This document shows positions 22,536 to 32,481 of a stretch of DNA of 64,000 nt, piece by piece (the stretch's first letter is position 1; the number at the start of each line of letters is the position of its first letter). The notes under the pieces were generated by a model that saw nothing but the letters and a program-made list of their open reading frames with translations, was not told the origin of the DNA and made no database searches. Source of the stretch: Gliomastix tumulicola (lineage: Eukaryota; Ascomycota; Sordariomycetes; Hypocreales; Bionectriaceae). The translations under genes were made by a program, and so were the position numbers. The stretch covers positions 1,273,922 through 1,337,921 of the forward strand of contig BCHX01000005.1 of the NCBI GenBank assembly GCA_001599755.1, given 5' to 3'.

Positions 22536-24002
22536 CTAGTCCTCCGCGTCGTCTCCGTTTGCAGTGACACTCGCCACGACGTCGCCCTGTGCCTGCAGCT
22601 CCTCGGCAGGAACTGCGATCTCCTCTGGCAGCGTTGTCTCTCCCTCCTCCTCTGTCGCGAACCTCGTCATGCTGAACTCGGGCGCCCTCTTGCGTCCCTG
22701 GTAGCCACCCTTGCGCTGCTTTCTGTTCTTCGCTTCCTCCGCCTCCTGCTTCACCAGAGCCTTCTCGCCCCTGCTATCCAGCATCGTCCCCTGGAGACTG
22801 AGGAAGGTCGAGTTGCCGCTCACGCCCACGTCGAAGTTGCGTATCCTGAACCGGACCCGACCCTTGACCTTGTCGCCGTCCTCGTCGACCCAGTAGCCCG
22901 TGCTGTGGATCTGGCGGACGACGCCGTGCTCGTCTGCGCCGGTGACGACGGACGCCGTCTCTTCGAACTCGGCCTGCTCGTTGGGCACCCACTTCCACGA
23001 CGGGGGCAGGCGCGAAGCCTCGATTGACGCGTTAAACCGCCCGAAGCAGACGACGCCGACGTGGCCCTCCGTCTGGAGGTTGATGCTGCCCTCCATCCAC
23101 GCGCCGCGGCTCGGGATGAAGAGCTTCACGTCCGCTGTGATCCAGCCGAAGCCGCCGCCAAACTCGATCTTGGACGTCAGCAGCGCCGTCTCGCCGTCCT
23201 CGGCCGCGCCGCCGTCGCGCCCGGGCTTCTCGCCCAGCGTCACGCGGCTGTAGTCGAGGAGGACGCCGCGCAGGGACGGCACGTAGCGGTTGTGCAGGTG
23301 GCGCAGGTGCTGGGACTCGCAGCCGGTGATGGGGGCCGCCCAGCCGCTGGGGAGGAGCGGCTCGTAGAGGGAGACGGTCTGGTTGAAGAAGGGGAACAAC
23401 GGTGCGGGCGGCATGTCGGGCGGGGCGTGGATCTTGGACGAGGAGGACGGTTTCGGGGGAGGCGGCATGGACTTGGCCGGCGTGGTGTCGATGTCCATCG
23501 CGTCGGGGGCGGACTCTTGTGATTCGTCCACGACGGCATTGTCGGTCTCGCTCGGCTCGGACTCGGGCTCGGGCTCGGGCTCAGGCTTCGACTTCTTCTT
23601 CTTCTTCTTGGCCTTCTTGTCGAGGGTCTCCGTGGGCTGACTGTCGCCCGTCTCGTCCTCGTCATGTTGCTTGCTCTTCTTCTTCCTCTCCTTCCTGCTG
23701 CTCTTGGGAGGGGTATCGGGGATGACTGTCTCCTGCGTCGCGTCGTCGGCCTCGGCGGCGCCATCCGTCGTCTCCTCGAGCTTGGCCTTCTTGTGCTTCT
23801 TCTTCTCTTTCCTGTCCTTCTTGTCCTTCTTCACCTCATCGACCGGGGCTGGGACCGCCTCGTCTTCGGGCGCGACGCTTTTTGACCGCTTGTGCTTGCG
23901 CTCGGAGCCCGTCTGTTCTTCCTCTCGCGCCCGCTTCTTGGCCGACTTCTCCTTCTTGTGCTTCGTGGGCACGTCGATCTCGGCGGCCTCGACCGCAGAC
24001 AT
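22536..24002 (-). CDS. RPA43: DNA-directed RNA polymerase I subunit RPA43, 488 aa
   Basis: Intronless, ATG at 24002. It is the Pol I stalk subunit that partners with RPA14 and contacts the initiation factor Rrn3 in the nucleolus. Residues 1-200 are a highly charged, disordered arm with many Lys/Glu blocks (KHKKEKSAKKRAREEE, KKDKKDRKEKKKHKK), expected for a nucleolar protein. The conserved part starts near residue 210 (PAPLFPFFNQTVSLYEPLLP). It continues with NRYVPSLRGVLLDYSRVTLG and the OB-fold stretch GFGWITADVKLFIPSRGAWM, then EGHVGVVCFGRFNASIEASR and GRVRFRIRNFDVG. The layout matches fungal RPA43; the N-terminal arm is longer than in yeast. A Glu/Pro array (PEPEPEPESEP) lies near residue 140. 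Confidence 0.82.
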   Translation of the reverse strand: MSAVEAAEIDVPTKHKKEKSAKKRAREEEQTGSERKHKRSKSVAPEDEAVPAPVDEVKKDKKDRKEKKKHKKAKLEETTDGAAEADDATQETVIPDTPPKSSRKERKKKSKQHDEDETGDSQPTETLDKKAKKKKKKSKPEPEPEPESEPSETDNAVVDESQESAPDAMDIDTTPAKSMPPPPKPSSSSKIHAPPDMPPAPLFPFFNQTVSLYEPLLPSGWAAPITGCESQHLRHLHNRYVPSLRGVLLDYSRVTLGEKPGRDGGAAEDGETALLTSKIEFGGGFGWITADVKLFIPSRGAWMEGSINLQTEGHVGVVCFGRFNASIEASRLPPSWKWVPNEQAEFEETASVVTGADEHGVVRQIHSTGYWVDEDGDKVKGRVRFRIRNFDVGVSGNSTFLSLQGTMLDSRGEKALVKQEAEEAKNRKQRKGGYQGRKRAPEFSMTRFATEEEGETTLPEEIAVPAEELQAQGDVVASVTANGDDAED

Positions 24003-25034
24003 GGCTGCAGATGCGGGCCGATTGCGTCTCTAGTCTTCCAATTGACGGGGTGAGGTGATCGTGGAGGACCTCGGGAGGTGTCAATGCGGGTTTTGTCGTG
24101 GTGTCGCTGGTGGTGGTGGCCTCGTCAAGATGGCTTGGGTGGGAAATTTTTTTTTCTGTACCGAAAATCCTCAGCTGCGGAATGCCTTATCGATAAGGTC
24201 CCCGCACAGTGTATAGATCTGCTTATTTCGCGTACATACTGTACACTGCGCACTGTCCCACTGTCCTCCATCATCCCGAACTGTAATCACCTCTCATGGC
24301 ATATTCTATTTCAAGCACACTGAGCAAGGAACATTTAACAGTTCATGTTCATGATTCCCTTTCACCACGCACTTCGGAGAAGCCACCGCACAAATGGGCT
24401 CGTCGTCTTGTCAAGTCTTTGCCTGGTCCCTCTTTTGACCTTGCTGACCACCCACTCATGAACACTGAGCTCACTCACACGGGCTCAGGATGGCTCCGTC
24501 TGACACCGTCCGACATATTAGAATGACGTGGCAGATGCGTGTATTTGCACAAGTGTTTCCATCCCATGAGTATCCTGAGCTTCAAATCACACATGCTTTG
24601 ATACCCAACTCTGTGCTAATACGCCAGACAATATGGGAATCCTTCTACAGGGATCACACTGCTCCTTCACAAGGACCGGCCCTCGCCATCCATCTATCAC
24701 ACAGTGACGAATACATGTGGTAGTCTATTTTAGCCAGCAATCAGCATCCGCGTCTAATGCCGACCTCACCAAAAATCCCTGTGTGAGGGATCCGCCAGGC
24801 AGGAGACCGGCGTCGTGGCTGACCCTCATGCTTGTCAGACGAGCCCGACTATACCCCAAGCGGTAAACAGTCGATATCGACGGCATGGATTTAAACGCAG
24901 GGTCCATGGCCTGCGATGAGGTGTCGCATTCCCTTTGTGCTTCTACACATAATAACTTTGTTCTCTTGGTTTGACCGTCGTGGTCTCATCACACCATCAG
25001 CTCCAGAATTTCCCTTCACTTGAAACAGGACACC
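24003..25034. other. Intergenic stretch, no gene seen
   Basis: Divergent region between RPA43 and the SDR gene. Short frames at 24296-24723 have no coding bias. Confidence 0.5.
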
Positions 25035-26120
25035 ATGGACTTTCTCGTGCTCCAATGGCGACACATGTTCCCCGGAAAGCCACCTCTCACCGAGGAGCAG
25101 ATTGAGGACCTCTCTGGCAAGGTATTTAGGCGACTCTGAGGTGTCGTGGCCCCCTCATGCTAATACAGTGGACAGGTCATCATTGTCACGGGCTCCAACA
25201 CCGGTCTCGGCAAAGAAGTGGCTCGGATTCTCTACTCCAAGAATGCCAAAGTCTACATTCTTGCACGGTCCGAGACCAAGGCCCAGCAGGCGATGGCAGA
25301 TATCAAGAATGCCCATCCCGACTCCAAGGGGGAGCTCGTCTATATCCACCTCGATCTCGCCGATCTTGTCAGTGTGAAAGAATCTGCCCAGGAGTTTCTC
25401 CGTCGAGAGTCCAGACTGGACATTCTGTTCAACAATGCTGGCCTCGGGTACCCTGGAAAGCTATCCCACACGAAGCAGGGCTACGAGCTCCAGCTTGGGA
25501 CGAACTGCGTCGGCCCATTCGCACTAACGCATCATCTCACGCCTCTCCTTGTGGACACGGCCAAGACATCCACTCCTGGCGCGGTCCGTGTCGTCTGGGT
25601 GTCTTCGGGAGCCGCATTTGGTCCGCCGCCGGCCAAGTTCATCGAGAGCCTCGATCGCGTGGAGAAGATGGGTGCCATTGAGATGTACGGCACAAGCAAA
25701 CTGGGCAACTTCCTCCACGCAGCCGAGTTCGCCTCTCGTCATGAGAAGGACGGCATCATCTCAGTGTCACTGAACCCGGGCAATCTGCACAGCGAGTTCC
25801 TTCGGAACCAGGAGGGCACCTTGTTGACTTGGCTGCTGAGGAAGACCATTCTATACCCGACGGTCATGGGAGCATACACGATTCTTTTTGCTGGACTGTC
25901 CCCAGACGTAACAAAGGACAAGTCGGGCTCGTTCAGTAAGTCACGCCTGGGCAGTATTATTATGGGCGTCTCTAACCGCCGAACAGTTGCTCCGTTTGGA
26001 CGCCTGCTGCCGTACCCCAAGCCAATGGTCGATGCCGGGAAGCCGGTTGAGGGTGGAGGGTCAGGGGTTGCACGGCGCTTTTGGGACTGGTCTGAGACCC
26101 AGATCAGGCCATACATTTGA
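25035..26120 (+). CDS. Short-chain dehydrogenase/reductase (retinol dehydrogenase-like), 326 aa
   Basis: Exons 25035-25121, 25176-25935, 25987-26120. It should reduce or oxidise a carbonyl or alcohol with NAD(P)(H). Cofactor motif TGSNTGLG at residues 34-41, NNAG in DILFNNAGLG, catalytic Tyr200 and Lys204 in YGTSK with the Ser in VWVSSGAAFG, and LNPGNLHSEF after it, all as in classical SDRs of the WW-oxidoreductase/retinol-dehydrogenase type. Intron 2 (25936-25986) is 51 nt, has no in-frame stop and is a multiple of three, so the frame also reads through it. Excision gives GSFIAPFGRL, the conserved family join, and the intron has GTAAGT and CTAAC, so I regard it as real. The next gene is a Zn2Cys6 regulator 274 nt downstream on the same strand. 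Confidence 0.9.
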
Positions 26121-26394
26121 CCTAGCACATGCAGCACCTGTAAAGCGAGCAGGAGGTTGGAAACGACTGACGGTGATGTAGGGTAGCTAGCCATTTTAGC
26201 CCTGAATCCCGCGGGGTCCGAGAAGCTGAGACGAAACCCGCGGATGTCAGCATAATTACGTGTCGCGACCTGCAGACACAAGCAGCGGCCGCCTTCTTCC
26301 CCCTCTTGCATCCTGTCGGTCCTCAAATTAAGCCTGGCCGGTGTCTGTCACTAGAGTCCAGACCGCCCCCTGAAGCCCGCCGGGATTGACATAC

Positions 26395-28789
26395 ATGCTG
26401 CCCACCGAGTCCTGCAAACCCGCCCCCTACGGCCGTGCGTGCGTTGGCTGCTCGCGCGCCAAATGCAAGTGCTTCCACCGCGCCGACGGGCCAGGCTGTG
26501 AGCGGTAAGTAGTATTCTGCGCCCCCCCGGAGTTAAGTGGCCGCGGAGGGGTACCTAACGAGGTACCTCTCCCCATCCCTAGGCCTGTGACGCTGTGTTG
26601 TCTGTGTGTCTATCTGTCTGTCCGTGCAGGAGAGCTAACGCATGCGCGCGCGTGCCATCGATCTGCAGATGCCACCGCCTCGGCAAGACGTGTGAGCCGT
26701 CGGCCAATGTCCGCCAGCGCCGGGCACGGGGTTCGGGGGCGCAGCAGCAGCCCCAAACCTCCTCTGTAGGGTCGTCGTCGTCGTCCTTGAGGAGCGGCGC
26801 TGCCCCTGCTGGTGCCTCTACAGACGGCAGGACTATGGATTCGTCGCGGCAGGAACCGTCCCCCGCGTCGACAGCACAGCATGGCTCGCCGCCGGTGATT
26901 TCGCCCGAGCCCAACGTGGCCGTCGACACGGACGGCGGGATCGTGTACTTCCTGCCTGTGCGGACCACGCCGTCGCCCATCTACAATGACGTCTCCATGC
27001 TCCGCATCCCGCCCGACCAGCAGCAGAAGCGCATCGATCTTTTCCGGGCGTACTTCCTCTCCTTCACGCCGTTCGTCGACCTGCCGCCGTGCGCCACGCC
27101 CGCGGAGCTCCTCCAGAAGAAGCCATTCCTGTGGCTCCTGATCATGGCTCTCGGGACCAACGATATGGGCGAGCAGTTCCGGATGGAGGGCACTGTGTGG
27201 CACATCATCTCGCGGCGGATCATCTGTGAGCATGTGGCCGATCTGGATCTTCTGCAGGGTCTGATCTGCTTTGGCATTTGGTGAGCCGAGCTGCTGCTGC
27301 TGCTGCTGTCTGAGACATGAGACGTGGGACGCTGACTGCTGCTGCGGCGCTGCAGGTCAATCTACTTTAAGCAGGACAAGTTCTTTATCGGCATGATTAC
27401 GCAAAATGCCATTGCCGTTGCCCACCAGCTTGGCATCAACACCGACCGGCCGAGCGGAGCGGAGGCATATGAGCAGTCCTTGTCATCTGACCAGGGCCCT
27501 GCGCTGCGGGCCAACCGGTCCCTCGAGGAGAAGAGGACGTACCTTGCTCTCTTCTACCTGTCGTCATGGTGCGTGACCCATTCACCCCCTGGGCCTGTCT
27601 GTGTCCTATCTAACACGAGGTACTATAGTTGCTGGTACGCCGAGAAGAGGATGCCGCCGATGCAGGTCACGTCCTACCTGCACCGATGCCTCCAGATCCA
27701 GGAGCAGACCACCGTGGCCAACACGGCTCCCTGGGATGCCCTGCTCATCCTGCAGGTCAAGTGCTACATGATCAGCAACCAGCTCACCAGCCCGCCGCCG
27801 CTCGATCCGCAAGAGCAGGCGGGCAAGCCGATCCCCCTGAGCACCATCAACGCTCTGCAGATGCAGCTGGATGAGATCCGGAGGAACGTGCCCACACACA
27901 TCCAGTCCCTGAGTAAGCCTCTTCCCTCTACATACTGAGTCCATCGGCTGACGTTCTCCCCCCAGCGGCGACCCAGCTCTTCCTCGAGAGCACCCAGCTG
28001 AGGCTCCACGAAGCCGCCTTCAGCAGACCCCTGGCCCCCGACAGCGCGGGCCAAGCCCAGCTCCAGCGCCTCAACAGCCTCGAGGCCTCACTCGTCACCC
28101 TCGAGCGCTTCTTCGGGGCCCTCTTCGCCATGCCCCTCGCGGGCTGGGTGGGCTTCAGCGTCGAGCTCTTCTCGCAGCTGATGCACTGCATCGTCGTCAT
28201 CTACAAGCTGCTCATCATCAGCGAGGCCGGCTGGGAACCGTGCCAGGTCAAGCGGCGCGCGGACCCGTTTGGCATCCTGGACCGTTTGGCGGGTATGGCG
28301 CCCCATGTGTGTGCCGAGCTGGGGCTGATCGACGCGCCTGGCGCGAGGATGGGCATCATGTTCAAGGGGCCGAGGACGTTCCAGCTGGTGAAGCAGTTCC
28401 TGGCCACTAGGCTGCCACCGAGGGTCTTGCTTGGTGAGCTCCCGGGCTCGGAGACGGTGCCGTCGCTGCCGGTATCGGTGCCGATTCCTCAGCAGATGCC
28501 ACCGCCCATGCCTATGCCGGATATGAATGGCGGCGGAATGGGCGGGGAAGGGGTGTATGGAAGCAACGGCCTCGGAGGTAACGGTGTCCCAGGCAACGGT
28601 GTTCCAGGCAACGGTGTCACAGACAACGGCCTCCCAGGCAACGGATTCGCTGGCGGTCACTCTCATGGGATGGACATCGGCGGTGTTCCGGAAGAGGTGT
28701 ACAGGCGGATCTTGTTCGAGGAGGCGTGGGCGACGGACATCCTCAAGTTCTCGTGGGACTATCCCATGCAGGATGGCCCTGGGTGGTGA
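26395..28789 (+). CDS. Zn2Cys6 fungal transcription factor, 680 aa
   Basis: Exons 26395-26504, 26669-27280, 27356-27568, 27629-27912, 27966-28789. The DNA-binding binuclear zinc cluster is split by intron 1: Cys16, 19, 26 and 35 on exon 1 and Cys38, 45 on exon 2 (CX2CX6CX8CX2CX6C). Joining at CG/A restores CERCHRLGKTC. A Ser/Gln-rich linker follows, then a fungal-specific regulatory middle domain with IDLFRAYFLSFTPFVDLPP, GMITQNAIAVAHQLGINTDR and EEKRTYLALFYLSS. Near the C-terminus six GNGVP-like pentapeptides form a flexible linker before a last helix (DILKFSWDYPMQ). It follows the SDR gene closely and could control it; that is inference from position. Intron 1 (164 nt) and the exact exon 3/4 join (SSCCWYAEKR) are the least certain parts. 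Confidence 0.88.
28565..28654 (+). repeat. Six 15-nt coding repeats (NGVPG units) in the Zn2Cys6 gene
   Basis: AAC GGN GTN CCA GGC-type units repeat six times with substitutions, keep the reading frame, and encode NGLGG NGVPG NGVPG NGVTD NGLPG NGFAG. Slippage inside a disordered linker is the likely origin. Confidence 0.9.
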
Positions 28790-29703
28790 GTCCTTCAAAG
28801 GAGACCGTCTGCATCTGCATCGATGTCTCGAGCCCTCTCGTGCGGGAAGCAGACTCGGAGCTTGACCGTTCCATCAATGCCAGCATAATTATCATGAAAT
28901 ATTCACGACCTGTCGAGCGTAGCTCGTGCCTTGAACGACGCTGATGATTTGCTGCATGATTTTTGGGGGCCGTCTGGGGATCAATGGGCGGATGCGTAGA
29001 TGCTATTCGCCCGGCAGGTTCGAAATACCTTCATTCTCATCCTGCGTCGTCAAAATGCTGACTGATGACGTTGATGCTCGGCCCCAAGCCTTCAAACGGG
29101 GAAAGACCCGAAGATCGGCAGCCCCCCCAAGCACGGACAATACTCGTAATAGTAACACCGTCTTCCAGAAGCTACTGACCACCACACCCTCTCGTTCGTC
29201 CTGGGCCTCAATTCATGACGCCGCCTCGGCTTGGCCAAGCCACCAGAGAGCGTGGACCTCTCGCCTACGTGTAATTATCCTCTGTGTCCATTCTCCTCAA
29301 ATTTCCGGGCCGTATGACGATCCTCGTCCCCTCCGCCGTCAGATTTTCTTAGCGTTGGTTTAGTGGCACAGTCCAAGCGGCACAGCAAGCAGCGTACTCC
29401 AACGTAACTCGTCCGTTCGTTTAAATTAATGGAGAAGAACTACCTCGAGAGGAGCCCTCCGTTCTTTGCTGATGGCTGACTCGCCCACTCGCCCCAGCTG
29501 AGCCTAGCTTCAGCCCTGCTGGCCGGAGGTGACGATCGCCTGCAGTCTGGGGATGAAAGGGCCAACAGCTGGCTTTGCACGTGGATGCGCTATGCAGTAT
29601 GTGGTAAAACGGCGCACATAACGGCGAGCACTGCCGATGGATCGGCCGTGGCTGCATGACGTATCGGCGCGAAGCCACGACGGGATATACGAGCTTGATG
29701 GTG
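28790..29703. other. Intergenic stretch, no gene seen
   Basis: About 0.9 kb upstream of the serine hydrolase gene, with short non-coding frames only. Confidence 0.5.
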
Positions 29704-29711
29704 TATAAGTA
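29704..29711 (+). promoter_or_regulatory. TATA-like element of the serine hydrolase gene
   Basis: TATAAGTA lies 86 nt before the ATG at 29790, a usual distance for a fungal TATA gene with a short leader. Confidence 0.4.
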
Positions 29712-29789
29712 GCACAGGGGAATGGGAATGTCTCAGATCTGTCTTGAGAGAAACCAGCTCACAGATCTTTAGTCAAACAGTCTTCGAAT

Positions 29790-31604
29790 ATGTTCTCTAA
29801 AATAACGACAGTCGGCTCTCTGCTAGGCGTTGCCGCTGGCAGCGTCCTCTTCACGCAGGACACGCCGCTTCTCGGCCGATCACTGGTCGCCAACTTCGAC
29901 CTTTCCAATGCCACGGCCATTAGCCAGGCCAAGAATGCCTTCCCATCCATCGTCGACCGTCTCTTCGAGGCTGGGGCGTTGAATGCCGACAACATGACTT
30001 TCTCGGTCGACGTCTTCTCCGCTGCAACCAACAAGTCCATCTACAGCTACTCCCACGTCGGAGACAACGAACAGGGCTCCCTGACGGCAGGAAAGCTAGA
30101 CGACGAAACGGTGACCAGGATCGGCAGCGTCTCGAAGCTGTTCACGATCTATGCCCTGGTGACGAAGATGGGGTTTGATGTGCTGAACCGGCCGGTGACC
30201 GACTTCCTGCCGGAGCTGCTGCCCCTGAACACGACGCAAACGTTTGACAGGATCAGGTTCCAGGATTTGACCGTTGGTGCCCTTGCTTCTCAGCAAGGAG
30301 GCACGGGAGGTGCTGCTGAGGTTTTGGCTCTCAAAAATGAGACGGAAAAGATTACTGGTGAAGGTGAGTGATTGATTGGCCCCTGACCCATGGCTGTGAT
30401 CAAGTGCTGACCGATAGCAGAGGTGCTTGCATACATGACCAGCCCTGCAAAGCACCCAGTCAGCGCGCCATATGAAAAGGCCCTGTACTCTGATGGCGGC
30501 TTTACACTGCTCACGCAGATCGTGGAGCGGGTGTCTGGTCTCAAGTACACCGACGCGATCCAGGATATCCTTTCGAAGCCCCTTGGACTTGAGGGCACGA
30601 CCGCCGTTGTCCCGGAAGGCGATGACGTGAACGCCATCGACCGCAAGCTGGTTGACGAGGAGAGTCTTTGGGGATTGGATGTTCCTATTGTTGCTGGGTA
30701 AGCAGCATCCTTTGCACGAAAAAGGAGAGCACAAAGCTGACAGTCTTCTAGATCTGGTGGTGTCTACTCTAGCCGCAAGGACCTTCGTACCCTTGGTCTT
30801 TCCATTCTCAACTCTGAGCTGCTTTCCCCTTCCATCACCCGCCGCTGGATGAAGCCCCTCAGTGGCACGGGCTCCCTTGTCGAGATGGTCGGTGCCCCCT
30901 GGGAGATTCACCGTCTCGCCGTGCCTGTGTCCCCAGGCTCCAACTGCACGCGAATTTCGGACCTGTACACCAAGGCAGGCGGCAACAACGACTACACGGC
31001 TATCATTGCCCTCTCGCCGGACCACGGCATCGGCTTCTCGGTTCTTGTTGCCGGGCAGCCGAGGTGGGCCGGACCTGGTCGCTTTGTGCTGCGCAATGCT
31101 CTCGGAGAAGCCTTCATCCCCGCGGCGGAGTGGGCAGCAGTCGAGAACGCGAAGAAGAACCTCGTTGGCACGTTCGTGGGCGACGAGGATTCCAGCAAGG
31201 CCAATCTGACAATCTCGCACGACAAGGACGGCGCAGGCTTGGTGCTCGACAGCGTGTTCGTCAACGGCACCGACGCGCGGTGGTTGCCCGCCGGCCAGCT
31301 GACTGGAGGCCCCGTCGAGGGCGTGCTCCGTCTATTCCCGACCGATGTCAACTCGCAGTCGGACTCCTTGTCGTCCCTCTACAAGCCGGGCTTCACGGGG
31401 AGCATCGCGCATCGGCTCGTCGTGCCTGCCCCGGATTCGCGAGCGGGCGTGGAGGGCGGCCAGGGGATGTTTGACAACAGCTTTGCGTGGATGAACGTCG
31501 GGTTCTACGGCGTGCTGGATGAATTTGCCTTCCAGTTCGAGGGTGGGCGGCTCGTTGCGGTCGTGAGTCCTGGGCTGGAGACGGTCTTCAAGCGGAAGGA
31601 CTAA
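29790..31604 (+). CDS. Secreted beta-lactamase-like serine hydrolase (penicillin-binding fold), 567 aa
   Basis: Exons 29790-30363, 30421-30697, 30752-31604. Residues 1-18 look like a signal peptide (MFSKITTVGSLLGVAAGS). The class C beta-lactamase/transpeptidase fold is shown by the active-site SxxK at Ser113-Val-Ser-Lys116 in TRIGSVSKLFTIYAL and by Tyr214-Ser-Asp216 (YSDGG) in place of the usual YxN; the region SGGVYSSRKDLRTLGLSIL follows splice 2. The last 150 residues are an extra domain found in fungal members. Many N-glycosylation sequons (NAT, NMT, NKS, NTT, NCT, NLT, NGT) support secretion. Fungal relatives are mostly uncharacterised esterase- or peptidase-like enzymes; some tailor or detoxify lactone or lactam compounds. 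Asp for Asn in the second motif may change chemistry. Confidence 0.86.
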
Positions 31605-32481
31605 GTGGCTCGACGGATGTGTTGTGATGGATGTGTTGTTCCCTTTGTTCCCATTAGACAGCGTTGCTTCTGTTGTTTTTGCTTTTTGATCTTACCGGGA
31701 TTTGTGTTCATAAAGATGCCATGTTGGCGATAGAATTATAATTCGTTCCGCAAAGGTCAGCAATGCGTGAAGTACTCAGACACAGGCAGATCCCCAGGGT
31801 TATCTGCACCAGCTGGCTTTCAGACGATAACCATCAGAATTAGGGCAACGCACTGAAATGTCGATCAAAAGGGAAAGCAAGAAAGAAAAGATACCGACAT
31901 CCGTGCACAAATCGGGCGCCTCGTAAAAGTTGAAACCAGCGCGAGCCGGCAGGATTCAGATCGGGTGTCTGAGCGTCTACACGCCCAAAGCGCGCCTGAG
32001 CGTCAAGACGCCACTACGCCTTAAGAGCACAGCAGGGCAAAAACAGCTGGCGGGGAGCCGGGCAGCCTTCCGGGTTTCGTGCAGCCAACAGCAAGGACCT
32101 CGATGTAACGTCGACTATGCGATCCAATACGATCCCGGGCGATGCATGAGCCTGGGCCCTGTCTGGACCTCGTGCAGCTGCAGGAGGAGCTGCAGGAGGA
32201 GCCGCAGAGGAGGGGCCTGAGCTGCGAGTTGTCCCGGCTGCTCCTGCCCTAATAATCTACTACCAGTTGGGGCCAGCACAACCTGGAAGGTGAAACCAGC
32301 AGGAGCAACGCTGCTTCCCGCATGTCTCTCACTTTTCGCTCTTGGCAACATCTTTGATCCGAATCTGTTCCAGGCATCTTTGTTCAATTTGGCGAACGCA
32401 TGGTACAATCTAGTATCTAATTTCGACGCTCGCTCGCATCTCTCTCGCACCCCGACAGTCTGTCTTTAAGGTATTCCGGCT
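31605..32481. other. Intergenic stretch between convergent genes
   Basis: No gene seen. At about 32172-32212 a GCAGGAGGA-type repeat occurs. Confidence 0.5.

Noticed and set aside
23240..23764. Arg/Pro-rich 174-codon frame on the minus strand
   Set aside because: A shifted frame inside RPA43; low-complexity result of its repetitive Lys/Glu/Pro codons.
30096..31220. 374-codon open frame on the minus strand
   Set aside because: Antisense to the serine hydrolase gene, crosses its introns without change, and matches no family.
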